From positions 1,520,001-1,584,000 of the forward strand of contig HG326877.1 of NCBI GenBank assembly GCA_000470055.1: a stretch of DNA of 64,000 nt, given 5' to 3'. This document shows, piece after piece, positions 9,347 to 27,343 of this stretch. The notes below the pieces were generated by a model, which did not search any database, was not told the DNA's origin, and saw only the letters and a list, made by a program, of their open reading frames with translations. How positions within the stretch are numbered: the first letter of the stretch is position 1; the number at the start of each line of letters is the position of its first letter. Source of the stretch: Campylobacter coli 76339. Its GTDB lineage: Bacteria > Campylobacterota > Campylobacteria > Campylobacterales > Campylobacteraceae. Both the position numbers and the translations under genes were made by a program.

Positions 9347-10620
9347 GGTTTAATACACGCCTTTATCGCTTTTTCATGAGCTTTACTCTCATCAGAATTT
9401 GCAAATTCTTTATCCTCTAAAGTTTGCTTCAAAATTTCCCAAGCCTTTTTACAATCACCCTGTTTATAATACCCCCACGCTAAAGAATCCAAATAGTATA
9501 AATTTTGAGGCTCTTTTTTTAAGGCAAGTTCAACCAATTTCATACCTTTTTCAAGATCCAAATCATAATCTATCAATAAATACCCATAATAATTTAAATA
9601 CAAAGCATCACTGTTTTCATCAATCGCATTAGAAAATTTTTCACTCACAAGAGCAACAACCTGCGGAGTGATTTTTTTCTTCAAATTTGCTTCTTCAAAT
9701 TCAAACACTGCTGCACGCAAAAGATATTCTTTCTCTTGAGTGCGTTTATAAATTTGCATACTAAGATCTTTAGCCTTGTTGTATAATTTTAACCTTTGAT
9801 ACAAATAAAGCTTCATATCATCATCTACATTATATTTTAAAGCAAAATGCAATGCTTCTTTGTCTTTATTTTGAGAACTTAAAAGCTCGATAAGAGCTAG
9901 GATAAAGCTTTTGTTTTTTGTAATATTATAAAGCTCTATATAAATTTCTTGTAAAGCTTTGCTATTTCCCTCGTCATTATAAATTTTTGCTAGCAAAATA
10001 CAAGTTTTAAGAGTACAACCGTTAATATTTTTCGAATTTTCCAATATATTTTTAATACTTGAAGTATCATTTAATATCGCATAAACACCCACGAGTTTAA
10101 ACAATATCTCCTCATTTTGATTTTGATTATAAACTAGTTGATAATACTTTATAGCGTCTTTTAAATTATTTTGACGCATCAAAACATCTCCATAAAGTTC
10201 CAAATTTCTTGGATCATCGCTTTTTTTCTTTAAAAGCTCTTGAACAAGCTTTTGCGCTTCTTTAAGATTGTAAGAATTTAAGGCGTAGAGTGCGCTAAGA
10301 CGCTTAAGGTTATCATTTTTATCAAGATAAGGCTTGGCTATATTATTTATCTCTTCTTTTTTATCAAGGTTATTTGCTAGAGTCAGTAAAAATGCATTTT
10401 CTAAAAAATTAGTAATATTATAATCCCTAAAAAGTGCTAAAAATTCATCTCTAGCTTCTTTGTATTGATTAAAATATTCATAATTATAAGCTTTCATAAT
10501 TCTTAAATCAAATTCATTACTCTTTTGCTCTTTGTAATTAGGATATGCTATGATTGTTTTTGAAGCTCCGCATGCAGTTAGAAAAAATCCTATTAAGACA
10601 AATAACAAATTCCTATACAT
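9343..10620 (-). CDS. TPR-repeat lipoprotein
   Basis: 425 residues with a lipoprotein signal: hydrophobic LLFVLIGFF, then lipobox LTAC with C17 as the predicted lipidated residue. The rest is alpha-helical with repeated TPR-like helix pairs, for example [20 protein letters not shown] and the C-terminal [21 protein letters not shown]. It probably acts as a periplasmic scaffold anchored in the outer membrane. It corresponds to Cj0497; no specific role is known to me. An AGGAGC ribosome-binding site lies inside the end of the upstream YkgJ-like gene, with a 28-base overlap, which supports the chosen start. Confidence 0.85.
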   Translation of the reverse strand: MYRNLLFVLIGFFLTACGASKTIIAYPNYKEQKSNEFDLRIMKAYNYEYFNQYKEARDEFLALFRDYNITNFLENAFLLTLANNLDKKEEINNIAKPYLDKNDNLKRLSALYALNSYNLKEAQKLVQELLKKKSDDPRNLELYGDVLMRQNNLKDAIKYYQLVYNQNQNEEILFKLVGVYAILNDTSSIKNILENSKNINGCTLKTCILLAKIYNDEGNSKALQEIYIELYNITKNKSFILALIELLSSQNKDKEALHFALKYNVDDDMKLYLYQRLKLYNKAKDLSMQIYKRTQEKEYLLRAAVFEFEEANLKKKITPQVVALVSEKFSNAIDENSDALYLNYYGYLLIDYDLDLEKGMKLVELALKKEPQNLYYLDSLAWGYYKQGDCKKAWEILKQTLEDKEFANSDESKAHEKAIKACIKP

Positions 10621-10967
10621 TCTTTTTTTAGCTCCTCTTGATGTGTTTTAAAATATTCCCAAAAAGGGAAGGTACGGCATTGCTTTGGACGGAAATCATA
10701 AATAGAGCAGTTTTTTTTCTCCTTGTTAAAAAAAATACACGCAAATCCATCTTCAAACTCAACCTCTCTAAAGCTCATTCTAAAGCCTACTTTTTTTAAA
10801 TATTTTAAAGCAAATTCTTTTTCATCCAATTGCAAATACTCTTGCAAAGCCTTTAGTTCTTCTTTGCTTGCAAAAATATTTCCACTCTCTCCTGTGCAAC
10901 ACTTTCCACCGCATTCTTGACAGGCATTTTCATCAAATCCGTAAGAAAAATCTTTATTAAATATCAT
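10593..10967 (-). CDS. YkgJ/Fli-B-type cysteine cluster protein
   Basis: 124 residues from the ATG at 10967; the longer frame to 11012 would lie inside the methyltransferase gene. It has a dense cysteine cluster near the N terminus (CQECGGKCC) and further cysteines at CSIYDFRPKQCRTFPF and the C-terminal CIGIC. These match the UPF0153/YkgJ family (zinc or iron-sulfur chelating domain). Function unknown; corresponds to Cj0496. It overlaps the upstream methyltransferase by 11 bases and the downstream lipoprotein by 28, so it is part of a tightly packed transcript. Confidence 0.85.
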   Translation of the reverse strand: MIFNKDFSYGFDENACQECGGKCCTGESGNIFASKEELKALQEYLQLDEKEFALKYLKKVGFRMSFREVEFEDGFACIFFNKEKKNCSIYDFRPKQCRTFPFWEYFKTHQEELKKECIGICYLS

Positions 10968-11658
10968 AGCTTTCCAACCTAAATCCAGAGTGAATCTCTT
11001 CCATTTCTTCACTCAAATTCTCATTTTTATAAACAAAAAAAGGAGGCAAAATCTCACACGGTGATTTTACACTTTTTCTAGCCTGTATCAATACAAGTCT
11101 TGCATGAGCATCTTGATGGGTATGTATAAATCGAATTTTAGTTAATTTTAGCTTTTTACTCTCTAAAACAAGGCAAATTTTATCCAAAGCTAAAGCTTCG
11201 TAACAAAAATACAATACCCCCATAGGTTTTAACAAAGCATTAGATCTAGCAATAAATTCATTTAAAGTCAAATATTTTTGAAATTTACTTATATTTTTAT
11301 GTGTATTTTCACTCTCATAAGCTCCATCCCTATAAAAAGGTGGATTACAAACTATAAAATCAAATTTTTTGTCATTTTGAAAATTTCTAAAATCTTTATG
11401 AAATACTTCAGCATATATATTATTGTGTTTTAAATTACGATGAATTAATTCTATATTTTCTTGTTGTATATCAAGTAAAGATAAATCCAAATTAGAAACA
11501 AACTTCTTAAGCAAAATTCCTATAATGCCACATCCTGAACCCACTTCTAAAACTTGATTTTTTATACCCATTTTTAAGACAAAATCGGATAAAAGTAAAG
11601 AATCGCTATTATAACGATAACCATCACTCAACTGAGCTAATTTGATACTATCTTGCAT
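10957..11658 (-). CDS. TrmN6-like tRNA/RNA adenine-N6 methyltransferase
   Basis: 233 residues from the ATG at 11658 (an in-frame TTG lies two codons upstream). It is a class I SAM-dependent methyltransferase: the SAM loop is VLEVGSGCGIIGILL, and the catalytic motif IV is NPPF in FIVCNPPFYRDGAYES, the signature of N6-adenine or N5-glutamine methylation. The overall shape matches YfiC/TrmN6, which methylates A37 of tRNA-Val. It corresponds to Cj0495. It begins two bases after the stop of the small exported protein gene. RNA specificity is inferred from family only. Confidence 0.82.
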   Translation of the reverse strand: MQDSIKLAQLSDGYRYNSDSLLLSDFVLKMGIKNQVLEVGSGCGIIGILLKKFVSNLDLSLLDIQQENIELIHRNLKHNNIYAEVFHKDFRNFQNDKKFDFIVCNPPFYRDGAYESENTHKNISKFQKYLTLNEFIARSNALLKPMGVLYFCYEALALDKICLVLESKKLKLTKIRFIHTHQDAHARLVLIQARKSVKSPCEILPPFFVYKNENLSEEMEEIHSGFRLESYDI

Positions 11659-11660
11659 TT

Positions 11661-11813
11661 TCAATGGGTTGGAATTTTAACTCTTTTTAAAGGAGTGTTT
11701 TCTTTGCTTGTGTTTTGTTCTTGTCTTAAAGCATTGTTTTGACTTGCGAAATCTATAAAATTTTGAGCAAAAAGTAAAGAAGATAGTGATATTGCGAAAA
11801 AAAATTTCAACAT
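11661..11813 (-). CDS. Small exported protein (50 aa)
   Basis: A 50-residue frame that starts at the ATG at 11813, after an AAGGAAAA ribosome-binding site, and ends two bases before the methyltransferase ATG. The N terminus MLKFFFAISLSSLLFAQ is a compact Sec signal peptide with likely cleavage after LFA. The mature ~33 residues are polar (NFIDFASQNNALRQEQ...). It corresponds by position to Cj0494, a putative exporting protein. No function is recognised. It is easily missed because of its length. Confidence 0.7.
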   Translation of the reverse strand: MLKFFFAISLSSLLFAQNFIDFASQNNALRQEQNTSKENTPLKRVKIPTH

Positions 11814-11883
11814 AATTTTCCTTGAAATTTTGAATTCTATTTGAGTTTGTTTTAAAAAACTTAGTTTATAAAATAAACCTTAA

Positions 11884-11960
11884 TGGTGTCCACGGCGAGA
11901 TTCGAACTCACGGCCTCAAAATTAGGAATTTTGCGCTCTATCCTGCTGAGCTACGAGGAC
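11884..11960 (-). tRNA. tRNA-Arg (anticodon CCT)
   Basis: 77 bases with encoded CCA. The acceptor pairs GTCCTCG with the matching 3' arm. The T-arm GTTCGAATC is intact, and the anticodon loop TTCCTAA lies on a CAAAA/TTTTG stem. It decodes AGG. It sits 28 bases after the fusA stop, with a GC-rich hairpin in between. Confidence 0.97.
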
Positions 11961-11961
11961 A

Positions 11962-11982
11962 AAAGCGGGAAAATCCCGCTTT
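11962..11982 (-). terminator. Hairpin between fusA and tRNA-Arg
   Basis: Perfect 9-bp stem (AAAGCGGGA/TCCCGCTTT) with a 3-base loop. It lies 6 bases after the fusA stop codon and one base before the tRNA-Arg 5' end. The T-run after it is short, so it could be a leaky terminator or a 3'-end-protecting/processing hairpin rather than a full stop. Confidence 0.65.
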
Positions 11983-11988
11983 AAATGT

Positions 11989-14064
11989 TTAACCATTTCT
12001 CTTTTTAATGATTTCCTCAGCAACATTTTTAGGAACTTCATCATAATGATCAAATTCCATAGAATAAGTCGCACGACCTTGAGTTTGGCTTCTAAGATCA
12101 GTTGAATATCCGAACATTTCAGCCAAAGGACAAAATGCTGTGATGATTTTATTTCCGCCTCTTTCATCCATGTTATTTACTTGACCACGACGCTTATTAA
12201 GATCGCCGATTACATCCCCCATATAATCTTCAGGAGTTTCAACTTCAACTTTCATCATAGGCTCAAGAATTACAGCACCTGCTTTTCTAGCACCTTCTTT
12301 AAAGCCCATAGAAGCAGCAAGTTTAAATGCCATTTCTGATGAATCCACCTCGTGGTAGCTTCCATCATAAACAGTTACTTTAACATCTTCTACTGGATAG
12401 CCTGCTAAAACACCATTTTGTAATGCTTCTTGAACACCTTTATCTACCGCAGGAATATATTCTTTTGGAATTACCCCGCCTTTGATATCGTTAACAAACT
12501 CATATCCACTACCTGGCTCAAGCGGCTCAAGGCGTAAGAATACATGTCCATACTGACCACGACCACCTGATTGCTTAGCGTATTTGTATTCTTGCTCAAC
12601 AGTTTTTCTGATAGTTTCACGATAAGCAACTTGAGGTTGTCCCACTTCAGCTTCTACTTTAAATTCACGAAGCATACGGTCAACGATAATTTCAAGATGC
12701 AATTCACCCATACCTGAAATAATAGTTTGACCACTTTCTTCATCTGTAGAAACTCTAAAGCTTGGATCTTCTTGAGCTAGTTTATTTAAAGCTATAGACA
12801 TTTTTTCTTGATCTGCTTTAGTTTTTGGTTCTACCGCAACAGAAATAACAGGATCTGGGAAATCCATTCTTTCAAGGATTACTTTATCTTTTTCACTTGC
12901 AAGAGTATCTCCTGTTAAAGTATCTTTAAGTCCTACAACTGCACCGATTTCTCCTGCGTAAAGAACTTTAATTTCTTCTCTTTTGTTAGAGTGCATTTTT
13001 AATAAACGACCAATTCTTTCTTTTTTATCTTTAGTTGAGTTGTAAGCATAAGAACCGCTTTCTAAACATCCACGATAAACACGCACGAAAGTTAACTGTC
13101 CTACAAATGGGTCAGTCATGATTTTAAATGCAAGCCCTGCAAATTCACCATCATCAGTTGATTTTACAGAAACTTCTGTACCATCTTCATATTCTCCTTT
13201 GATGTTTGCAACTTCATCTGGAGCTGGTAAATAAGCTACAACTGCATCAAGTAAAGGTTGAACACCCTTATTTTTAAATGCAGTTCCGCAAAGCATAGGC
13301 ACCATAGAAAGACTTAAACATCCTGCTTTAATACCTGCTTTAATTTCTTCAAGGCTTAATTCTTCACCACCTAGATATTTTTCCATCAACTCATCTGAAG
13401 TTTCTGAAACTGCTTCTATCATTTTAGTGCGATATTCTTCTGCTTTTTCTTTAAGTTCAGCAGGAATTTCTTTTTCTACATAATCCGTTGGTTTAGTATC
13501 ATCTTCCCAAACTAAAGCTTTCATAGTTACAAGATCGATAACACCTCTGAAATTATCTTCAGCACCGATTGGAATTTGAAGTGGAACTGGATTAGCTTTT
13601 AAGCGATTGCGAATTTGATCTTCTACATTATAGAAATTTGCACCGATTCTGTCCATTTTGTTTACAAAAACTATTCTTGGAACACCGTATTTGTTTGCCT
13701 GTCTCCAAACAGTTTCACTTTGAGGTTGTACTCCGCCTACTGAACAAAATACTGCAACAGCACCATCAAGAACACGCATAGATCTTTCAACTTCTATAGT
13801 AAAATCCACGTGGCCCGGAGTGTCTATAAGGTTTATCTGATGATCTTTCCAAAAACAAGTCGTTGCAGCAGAGGTAATGGTAATACCTCTTTCTTTTTCT
13901 TGTTCCATCCAGTCCATAGTCGCAGCACCATCATGCACTTCGCCTATCTTATGACTCATGCCTGTAAAGAAAAGAATTCTCTCACTTGTAGTCGTTTTTC
14001 CTGCGTCAATATGCGCAGCGATACCGATATTTCTAACTTTTTTTAAAGGAGTACTTCTAGACAT
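11989..14064 (-). CDS. fusA: Elongation factor G
   Basis: 691 residues, full length. It is the GTPase that drives ribosomal translocation. The G1 motif is AHIDAGKT (17-24), followed by the G3 DTPGH region and NKMD (G4); domain IV carries [14 protein letters not shown]. It is the last gene of rpsL-rpsG-fusA, 12 bases after rpsG. The start is set by a strong GGAGAG Shine-Dalgarno sequence before the ATG at 14064. tuf is not in this operon but lies in the tRNA-tuf-rpmG operon further right. Confidence 0.98.
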   Translation of the reverse strand: MSRSTPLKKVRNIGIAAHIDAGKTTTSERILFFTGMSHKIGEVHDGAATMDWMEQEKERGITITSAATTCFWKDHQINLIDTPGHVDFTIEVERSMRVLDGAVAVFCSVGGVQPQSETVWRQANKYGVPRIVFVNKMDRIGANFYNVEDQIRNRLKANPVPLQIPIGAEDNFRGVIDLVTMKALVWEDDTKPTDYVEKEIPAELKEKAEEYRTKMIEAVSETSDELMEKYLGGEELSLEEIKAGIKAGCLSLSMVPMLCGTAFKNKGVQPLLDAVVAYLPAPDEVANIKGEYEDGTEVSVKSTDDGEFAGLAFKIMTDPFVGQLTFVRVYRGCLESGSYAYNSTKDKKERIGRLLKMHSNKREEIKVLYAGEIGAVVGLKDTLTGDTLASEKDKVILERMDFPDPVISVAVEPKTKADQEKMSIALNKLAQEDPSFRVSTDEESGQTIISGMGELHLEIIVDRMLREFKVEAEVGQPQVAYRETIRKTVEQEYKYAKQSGGRGQYGHVFLRLEPLEPGSGYEFVNDIKGGVIPKEYIPAVDKGVQEALQNGVLAGYPVEDVKVTVYDGSYHEVDSSEMAFKLAASMGFKEGARKAGAVILEPMMKVEVETPEDYMGDVIGDLNKRRGQVNNMDERGGNKIITAFCPLAEMFGYSTDLRSQTQGRATYSMEFDHYDEVPKNVAEEIIKKRNG

Positions 14065-14076
14065 TTTCTCTCCTTC

Positions 14077-14571
<495 letters not shown>

Positions 14572-14616
14572 TTACTCAAACAAAATCAAATCTAACGGAT
14601 TTGTCTGTCTAAAAAA

Positions 14617-15000
14617 TTACTTAGCACTTGCTTTAGGGCGTTTTGCACCATATTTAGAACGAGAAACTGTTCTTTTTGCAACACCCGCAGTATCAAGCGC
14701 ACCACGCACAATGTGATATTTCACACCTGGTAAGTCTTTTACCCTACCACCACGCACTAAAACAATGCTGTGCTCTTGTAGGTTGTGACCTTCACCACCG
14801 ATATAACTAATTACTTCAAAGCCACTAGTAAGTCTTACTTTGGCAACTTTTCTTAACGCTGAGTTTGGTTTTTTAGGAGTTGTTGTATAAACCCTAGTGC
14901 AAACTCCCCTTCTTTGTGGGCAATTTTTAAGCGCTGGAGATTTAGATTTTTCTAAAACTTTTTTGCGCTCTTTTCTAACCAATTGATTTATGGTAGGCAC
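14617..15000 (-). CDS. rpsL: 30S ribosomal protein S12
   Basis: 127 residues. It forms part of the decoding centre. The streptomycin-relevant loop [12 protein letters not shown] (40-51, with K43) and K88 in GGRVKDLPG are wild type. Translation starts with GTG at 15000; AAAGGAA lies a suitable distance upstream, and no better ATG exists. It is the first gene of the str operon. Upstream is a short gene-free stretch and then rpoC, without the carbohydrate island found here in NCTC 11168. Confidence 0.98.
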   Translation of the reverse strand: MPTINQLVRKERKKVLEKSKSPALKNCPQRRGVCTRVYTTTPKKPNSALRKVAKVRLTSGFEVISYIGGEGHNLQEHSIVLVRGGRVKDLPGVKYHIVRGALDTAGVAKRTVSRSKYGAKRPKASAK

Positions 15001-15247
15001 AATAATTCCTTTCTTTAAAAAATATAATAAACTTTGGATGATATCTAAATTTTACTTATAAGATTATAAACTATAAACAATTTAAGTATTTTTGCAAAAT
15101 TTATAAAATGAGCTCCTTACTGATGGAAAATAAATTTATACTATTTGGCATTTGTTGATATTATGATTTTATAAATATTTAATTTTTATAATGATAGTAA
15201 AAGAAGAAAAAATAATTAATTTAAGTTTTTAAATTGAGGCAAAATGA
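15001..15247. other. rpoC-rpsL intergenic junction (expected fucose-island site)
   Basis: 247 bases of very AT-rich DNA with no gene. It must carry the promoter for rpsL-rpsG-fusA; minus-strand TATAAA near 15135-15140 and TATATT-like runs near 15021-15029 are weak -10 candidates. In NCTC 11168 this junction holds Cj0480c-Cj0490 (L-fucose utilisation). No remnant of those genes is visible. Confidence 0.6.
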
Positions 15248-15272
15248 AAAATAGCCTAAGATAGGCTATTTT
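15248..15272 (-). terminator. rpoC terminator
   Basis: Perfect 9-bp stem AAAATAGCC/GGCTATTTT with a 7-base loop, starting 3 bases after the rpoC stop codon. The 3' arm on the minus strand ends in a T-run. It closes the long tRNA-tuf-to-rpoC block. Confidence 0.8.
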
Positions 15273-15275
15273 AAA

Positions 15276-23991
<8,716 letters not shown>

Positions 23992-24016
23992 CTAATATTT
24001 AGGTAAAAAAATAAAA

Positions 24017-24049
24017 AAGAAGATCTACTTAAAACAAGTAAATCTTCTT
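24017..24049 (-). terminator. Attenuator/terminator between rplL and rpoB
   Basis: Stem AAGAAGAT-C-TACTT with AAGTA-A-ATCTTCTT (13 pairs with one mismatch) and a 5-base loop. On the transcribed strand it is followed by a T-tract broken by one A. It lies between rplL and rpoB, the same place as the partial terminator that sets RNA polymerase subunit level in E. coli. Confidence 0.8.
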
Positions 24050-24067
24050 AAACTTTATAAAGCTTAA

Positions 24068-24445
24068 TTACTTAAGTTCTACTTTAGCACCAGCTTCTTC
24101 AAGTTGTTTTTTGGCTTCTTCTGCATCAGCTTTAGCTACACCTTCTTTTAAAGTTGAAGGTGTTTGCTCTACTGCATCTTTTGCTTCTTTAAGTCCAAGA
24201 CCTGTTAAAGCACGAACGATTTTAATTACTTCGATCTTTTTAGCACCACCGTCAACTAAAACGATATCGAATTCAGTTTTTTCTTCAGCTGCAGCTGCTG
24301 CACCACCTGCTGCTGCACCACCTGCTACCATTACAGGAGCAGCAGATACGCCAAATTTTTCTTCAAATTCTTTTACAAGCTCAGAAAGCTCAAGAACACT
24401 CAAATTTGAAATAAATTCTAATACATCTTCTTTAGAAATTGCCAT
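24068..24445 (-). CDS. rplL: 50S ribosomal protein L7/L12
   Basis: 125 residues. It is the multicopy stalk protein that recruits translation GTPases. It has an N-terminal dimerisation domain, an alanine/glycine-rich hinge (about residues 38-52) and a C-terminal domain with the [15 protein letters not shown] factor-binding helix. It follows rplJ by 17 bases with a good ribosome-binding site, as needed for its stoichiometric excess over L10. Confidence 0.98.
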   Translation of the reverse strand: MAISKEDVLEFISNLSVLELSELVKEFEEKFGVSAAPVMVAGGAAAGGAAAAAEEKTEFDIVLVDGGAKKIEVIKIVRALTGLGLKEAKDAVEQTPSTLKEGVAKADAEEAKKQLEEAGAKVELK

Positions 24446-24462
24446 TTTTTATCCTTTATTTA

Positions 24463-24942
24463 TTATTCAGATTCTTTTTTATTTTTAAGCGCATTTAAAC
24501 CTATAGTGAAATTGGTAATTGGCGCATTCCAAACTTGCAAAAGCATAGCAAGCAACTCGTTGCGAGAAGGCATTTTTGCCAAAGCTCTAACTTTAGCAAC
24601 ATCCGCAACTTCACCTTCAATATGAGCAGTTTTAACTTCAAATTTGTCATTATTTTCTTCAAATTTAACCGCTACCTTTGAAACACTAAGCTGATCTTCG
24701 CCCCAAAGATAAATATTAGTATCTTTAAGAACTAGACCTGTTTTACCGGAATTATTAAGAGCAATGCTAGCCAAAGTATTTTTAATAATTTGAACTTTTA
24801 CATTGTTTTCTCTTGCATTATTTCTAAGTTCTTCAAGCTTTTTAGTGCTTAAGCCTTTGTAATTACAAACTACAATTGCTTCACTAGCTTTAAATTCTTC
24901 TTGAAGTTTAGCAATAATCTCAACTTTTTCGCTTCTAGTCAC
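24463..24942 (-). CDS. rplJ: 50S ribosomal protein L10
   Basis: 159 residues. It anchors L7/L12 dimers to 23S rRNA. The conserved segments [17 protein letters not shown] and the C-terminal L12-binding helix are visible. It starts with GTG at 24942 after a GGAAAGGAG ribosome-binding site. An upstream leader can fold into a paired structure that resembles the L10 autoregulatory leader. Confidence 0.97.
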   Translation of the reverse strand: MTRSEKVEIIAKLQEEFKASEAIVVCNYKGLSTKKLEELRNNARENNVKVQIIKNTLASIALNNSGKTGLVLKDTNIYLWGEDQLSVSKVAVKFEENNDKFEVKTAHIEGEVADVAKVRALAKMPSRNELLAMLLQVWNAPITNFTIGLNALKNKKESE

Positions 24943-24956
24943 ATTTTCTCCTTTCC

Positions 24957-25018
24957 GATTGAGATTTCAAGTAGAGTGGTTTTACCCGATTAAGCTTTTG
25001 CCTCGACTATCTTCAATC
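24957..25018 (-). promoter_or_regulatory. Probable L10 autoregulatory leader
   Basis: On the minus strand GATTGAAGAT (25018-25009) can pair with ATCTCAATC (24965-24957) with one bulge. They enclose an internally structured ~40-base region, and the structure ends just before the rplJ ribosome-binding site. The L10(L12)4 complex represses its own mRNA through a leader in this position in many bacteria. Assignment is by position and fold only. Confidence 0.55.
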
Positions 25019-25091
25019 TAAAATAAACATCTCAAAAAATTAAAAATTTTCTCAAATGTTTATTTAAAATAGAGTTGCATTATAGCAACTC

Positions 25092-25793
25092 TTACTTCAT
25101 ATCAAGTAATTCTTGTGTTTCAAGTTTTACAGAAGGACTCATTGTCAATGATAAAGCTGCGCTTTTGATATATCTACCCTTAGCCGCTGCAGGTTTATGT
25201 TTGTTAATTGCTTTAACAAAAGTAGAAATATTATCCCAAAGTTGCTCTTTTGAAAAGCTTACTTTTCCAAGTCCTGCATGAATATTTCCTTGCTTGTCTA
25301 CACGGAAATTTACTTGACCGCTTTTAGCATTATTAACTGCTTGAGCTACATCCATAGTAACGGTTCCAGTTTTTGGATTTGGCATCAAACCTTTAGGTCC
25401 TAAAATTCTACCTACTTTACCCACAAGACCCATTAAATTAGGAGTTGCGATTAATACATCAAAATTCATATTGCCTTTTTGAATTTCTTCTATTAGATCA
25501 TCACTTCCTACAATATCTGCTCCAGCATTTTTTGCTTCATCTGCTTTAGCATCTTTTGCAATTACAGCTACACGAACTTTTTTACCTGTTCCTGCAGGAA
25601 GCACAACAGAACCTCTAACCATTTGATCTGCATGTCTTGGATCAACATTAAGTTTAAGCGCGATTTCAACAGTTTCGTCAAATTTTGCTGACTTTAAGTT
25701 TTTTACTGTTTCAATTGCTTCATTTAAAGCATACTCTTTGTTTGCATCAATTTTTTGTGATAATTCTTTTAATCTTTTAGTTATTTTAGCCAT
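25092..25793 (-). CDS. rplA: 50S ribosomal protein L1
   Basis: 233 residues, the usual length. It binds the L1 stalk of 23S rRNA and helps E-site tRNA release. Diagnostic segments are [25 protein letters not shown] ([14 protein letters not shown]) and [15 protein letters not shown] small inverted repeat (TACCGCT/AGCGGTA, 25821-25843) lies in the rplK-rplA gap, 28 bases before this start. It could be an L1 target or a processing site. Confidence 0.98.
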   Translation of the reverse strand: MAKITKRLKELSQKIDANKEYALNEAIETVKNLKSAKFDETVEIALKLNVDPRHADQMVRGSVVLPAGTGKKVRVAVIAKDAKADEAKNAGADIVGSDDLIEEIQKGNMNFDVLIATPNLMGLVGKVGRILGPKGLMPNPKTGTVTMDVAQAVNNAKSGQVNFRVDKQGNIHAGLGKVSFSKEQLWDNISTFVKAINKHKPAAAKGRYIKSAALSLTMSPSVKLETQELLDMK

Positions 25794-25850
25794 ATATTTT
25801 TCTCCGCATTTTTAAAGTGCTACCGCTTTTTACCTTAGCGGTAAAAGGTT

Positions 25851-26276
25851 TTAATCTACGATTTCAACACCCATAGAACGAGCTGAACCTGCAATAATTT
25901 TAGCAGCCTGATCTCTATCTTTAGTGTTTAAATCTGCAATTTTTTTATCAACAATTTCTAAAACTTGAGCACGAGTTAATTTACCCACTTTATTTTTAAG
26001 AGGATTATCTGTACCTTTAGAAATTCCAGCTGCTTTTTTGATTAAATCTGTAGCAGGTGGTTGTTTAGTAATAAAAGTAAAGCTTTTATCAGCATAAACA
26101 GTAATAACAACAGGAATATTAAATCCTGCCATATCTTTTGTTCTTTCATTGAAAGCTTTACAAAATTCCATGATATTTACACCTTGTTGACCCAAAGCAG
26201 GACCTACAGGTGGCGATGGATTAGCTTTTGTAGCTGCAATTTGCAATTTAATTTCGCCTACGACTTTCTTAGCCAT
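25851..26276 (-). CDS. rplK: 50S ribosomal protein L11
   Basis: 141 residues. It forms the GTPase-associated centre with 23S rRNA. The segments [22 protein letters not shown] and the C-terminal [10 protein letters not shown] are diagnostic. It follows nusG by 25 bases in the conserved secE-nusG-rplK-rplA-rplJ-rplL-rpoB-rpoC order. Confidence 0.98.
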   Translation of the reverse strand: MAKKVVGEIKLQIAATKANPSPPVGPALGQQGVNIMEFCKAFNERTKDMAGFNIPVVITVYADKSFTFITKQPPATDLIKKAAGISKGTDNPLKNKVGKLTRAQVLEIVDKKIADLNTKDRDQAAKIIAGSARSMGVEIVD

Positions 26277-26301
26277 AACAAATCTCCTTACTTGATATAA
26301 A

Positions 26302-26835
26302 TTAAATTATTTTCTCAACTTGAGAATACAAGATCTCTACCGGAGTAGAACGCCCAAAAATAGAAACATTAAGTTTTAGTAATCCACGAACCATATCGTA
26401 TTCTTCCACTATAGCAGTAAAGTTTGCAAATGGGCCTTCGGTAATTCTTACATTTTCTCCTTCTTCAAAAGAAATCTTAGGTTTTGGAGCGGCACGATTA
26501 TGCACTTTTTCCAAAATCAAATTAATATCTTTTTCTGTTAAAGGAGTAGGTTTTTTTGATTCTCCAATAAAACGACCAACTTTTGGAAGAGATTGAATGC
26601 GATGCCAAAGCTCTGTATTTAAATCAAGATGTGCAAAAACATATCCAGAATACAAACTTCTTTCGCTAATCTTCTCTTTTCCGTTTTTAAATTCAATAAC
26701 ATCTTCAGTTGGAACAACAATTTCTTTTAGCTGCCCTTCGATTCCATTATCTTTTACTAAATTTTCAATGGCTCTTTTAACTGCCATTTCACTACCAGCA
26801 TAAGTTTGGATTGCATACCATTTATGAGTACTCAA
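26302..26835 (-). CDS. nusG: Transcription termination/antitermination factor NusG
   Basis: 177 residues. It has an N-terminal NGN domain ([19 protein letters not shown], then [12 protein letters not shown]) and a C-terminal KOW domain ([23 protein letters not shown]). It binds RNA polymerase and couples it to Rho or the ribosome. It lies 12 bases after secE. Confidence 0.98.
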   Translation of the reverse strand: MSTHKWYAIQTYAGSEMAVKRAIENLVKDNGIEGQLKEIVVPTEDVIEFKNGKEKISERSLYSGYVFAHLDLNTELWHRIQSLPKVGRFIGESKKPTPLTEKDINLILEKVHNRAAPKPKISFEEGENVRITEGPFANFTAIVEEYDMVRGLLKLNVSIFGRSTPVEILYSQVEKII

Positions 26836-26847
26836 ATCTTGTTCTCC

Positions 26848-27027
26848 TTATACAATCGCAGAAACAATAGAGGACATAATCCAATCCACTAACGCCAAAA
26901 ACAAAGAAATAACCGTAACTACTATAAAAACCGTAATATAAGCATTTCTTACCTGTTCTTTTAAAGGAAAAATTACTTTCCTTAATTCGGCTTTTGATAA
27001 TTTAAAATAAGTTATTAATTTTTCCAT
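26848..27027 (-). CDS. secE: Preprotein translocase subunit SecE
   Basis: 59 residues from the ATG at 27027 to the TAA at 26848. It is the short single-membrane-span form of SecE: an amphipathic start MEKLITYFKLSKAELRKV, then the helix AYITVFIVVTVISLFLALVDWIM. It clamps SecY in the Sec translocon. It sits between tRNA-Trp and nusG, its near-universal place. Confidence 0.95.
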   Translation of the reverse strand: MEKLITYFKLSKAELRKVIFPLKEQVRNAYITVFIVVTVISLFLALVDWIMSSIVSAIV

Positions 27028-27045
27028 TTATTTAAACCTTAATCG

Positions 27046-27121
27046 TGGCAGGGCAAGAGGGATTCGAACCCCCAACCATCGGATTTGGAATCCGGCGCTC
27101 TACCGTTGGAGCTATTGCCCT
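27046..27121 (-). tRNA. tRNA-Trp (anticodon CCA)
   Basis: 76 bases with encoded CCA. The acceptor AGGGCAA pairs with TTGCCCT, the anticodon loop is TTCCAAA, and the T-arm is GGTTCGAATCC. It sits between rpmG and secE in the minus-strand operon. Confidence 0.97.
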
Positions 27122-27132
27122 AGGGCATAAGC

Positions 27133-27291
27133 TTAACTTTTTAGCTTAACTTCTTTGTGAAGTGTATGTTTTTTTAATCTTGGACAGTATTTTTTCAATT
27201 CCAATTTATCTGTAGTATTTTTGCTGTTTTTATAGGTGCTATAATTGATATCACCACATTCTTCACATTTTAAACCAACTTTAATTCTCAT
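27133..27291 (-). CDS. rpmG: 50S ribosomal protein L33
   Basis: 52 residues from the ATG at 27291. It starts [19 protein letters not shown] and has a [15 protein letters not shown] tail. The pair C9/C12 is kept but the second pair is reduced to a single cysteine, so it is not a full four-cysteine zinc L33. It is located between tuf and tRNA-Trp, downstream of a terminator-like hairpin. Confidence 0.95.
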   Translation of the reverse strand: MRIKVGLKCEECGDINYSTYKNSKNTTDKLELKKYCPRLKKHTLHKEVKLKS

Positions 27292-27313
27292 CTATATTTT
27301 CCTTAAAAAATTT

Positions 27314-27338
27314 AAAGCCAAGTATTTAACTTGGCTTT
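27314..27338 (-). terminator. Terminator/attenuator after tuf
   Basis: 10-bp perfect stem AAAGCCAAGT/ACTTGGCTTT with a 5-base loop, 6 bases after the tuf stop. A T-run follows on the transcribed strand. It separates highly expressed tuf from rpmG and the downstream genes, so it probably reduces rather than blocks read-through unless a second promoter exists. Confidence 0.75.
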
Positions 27339-27343
27339 TAAAA

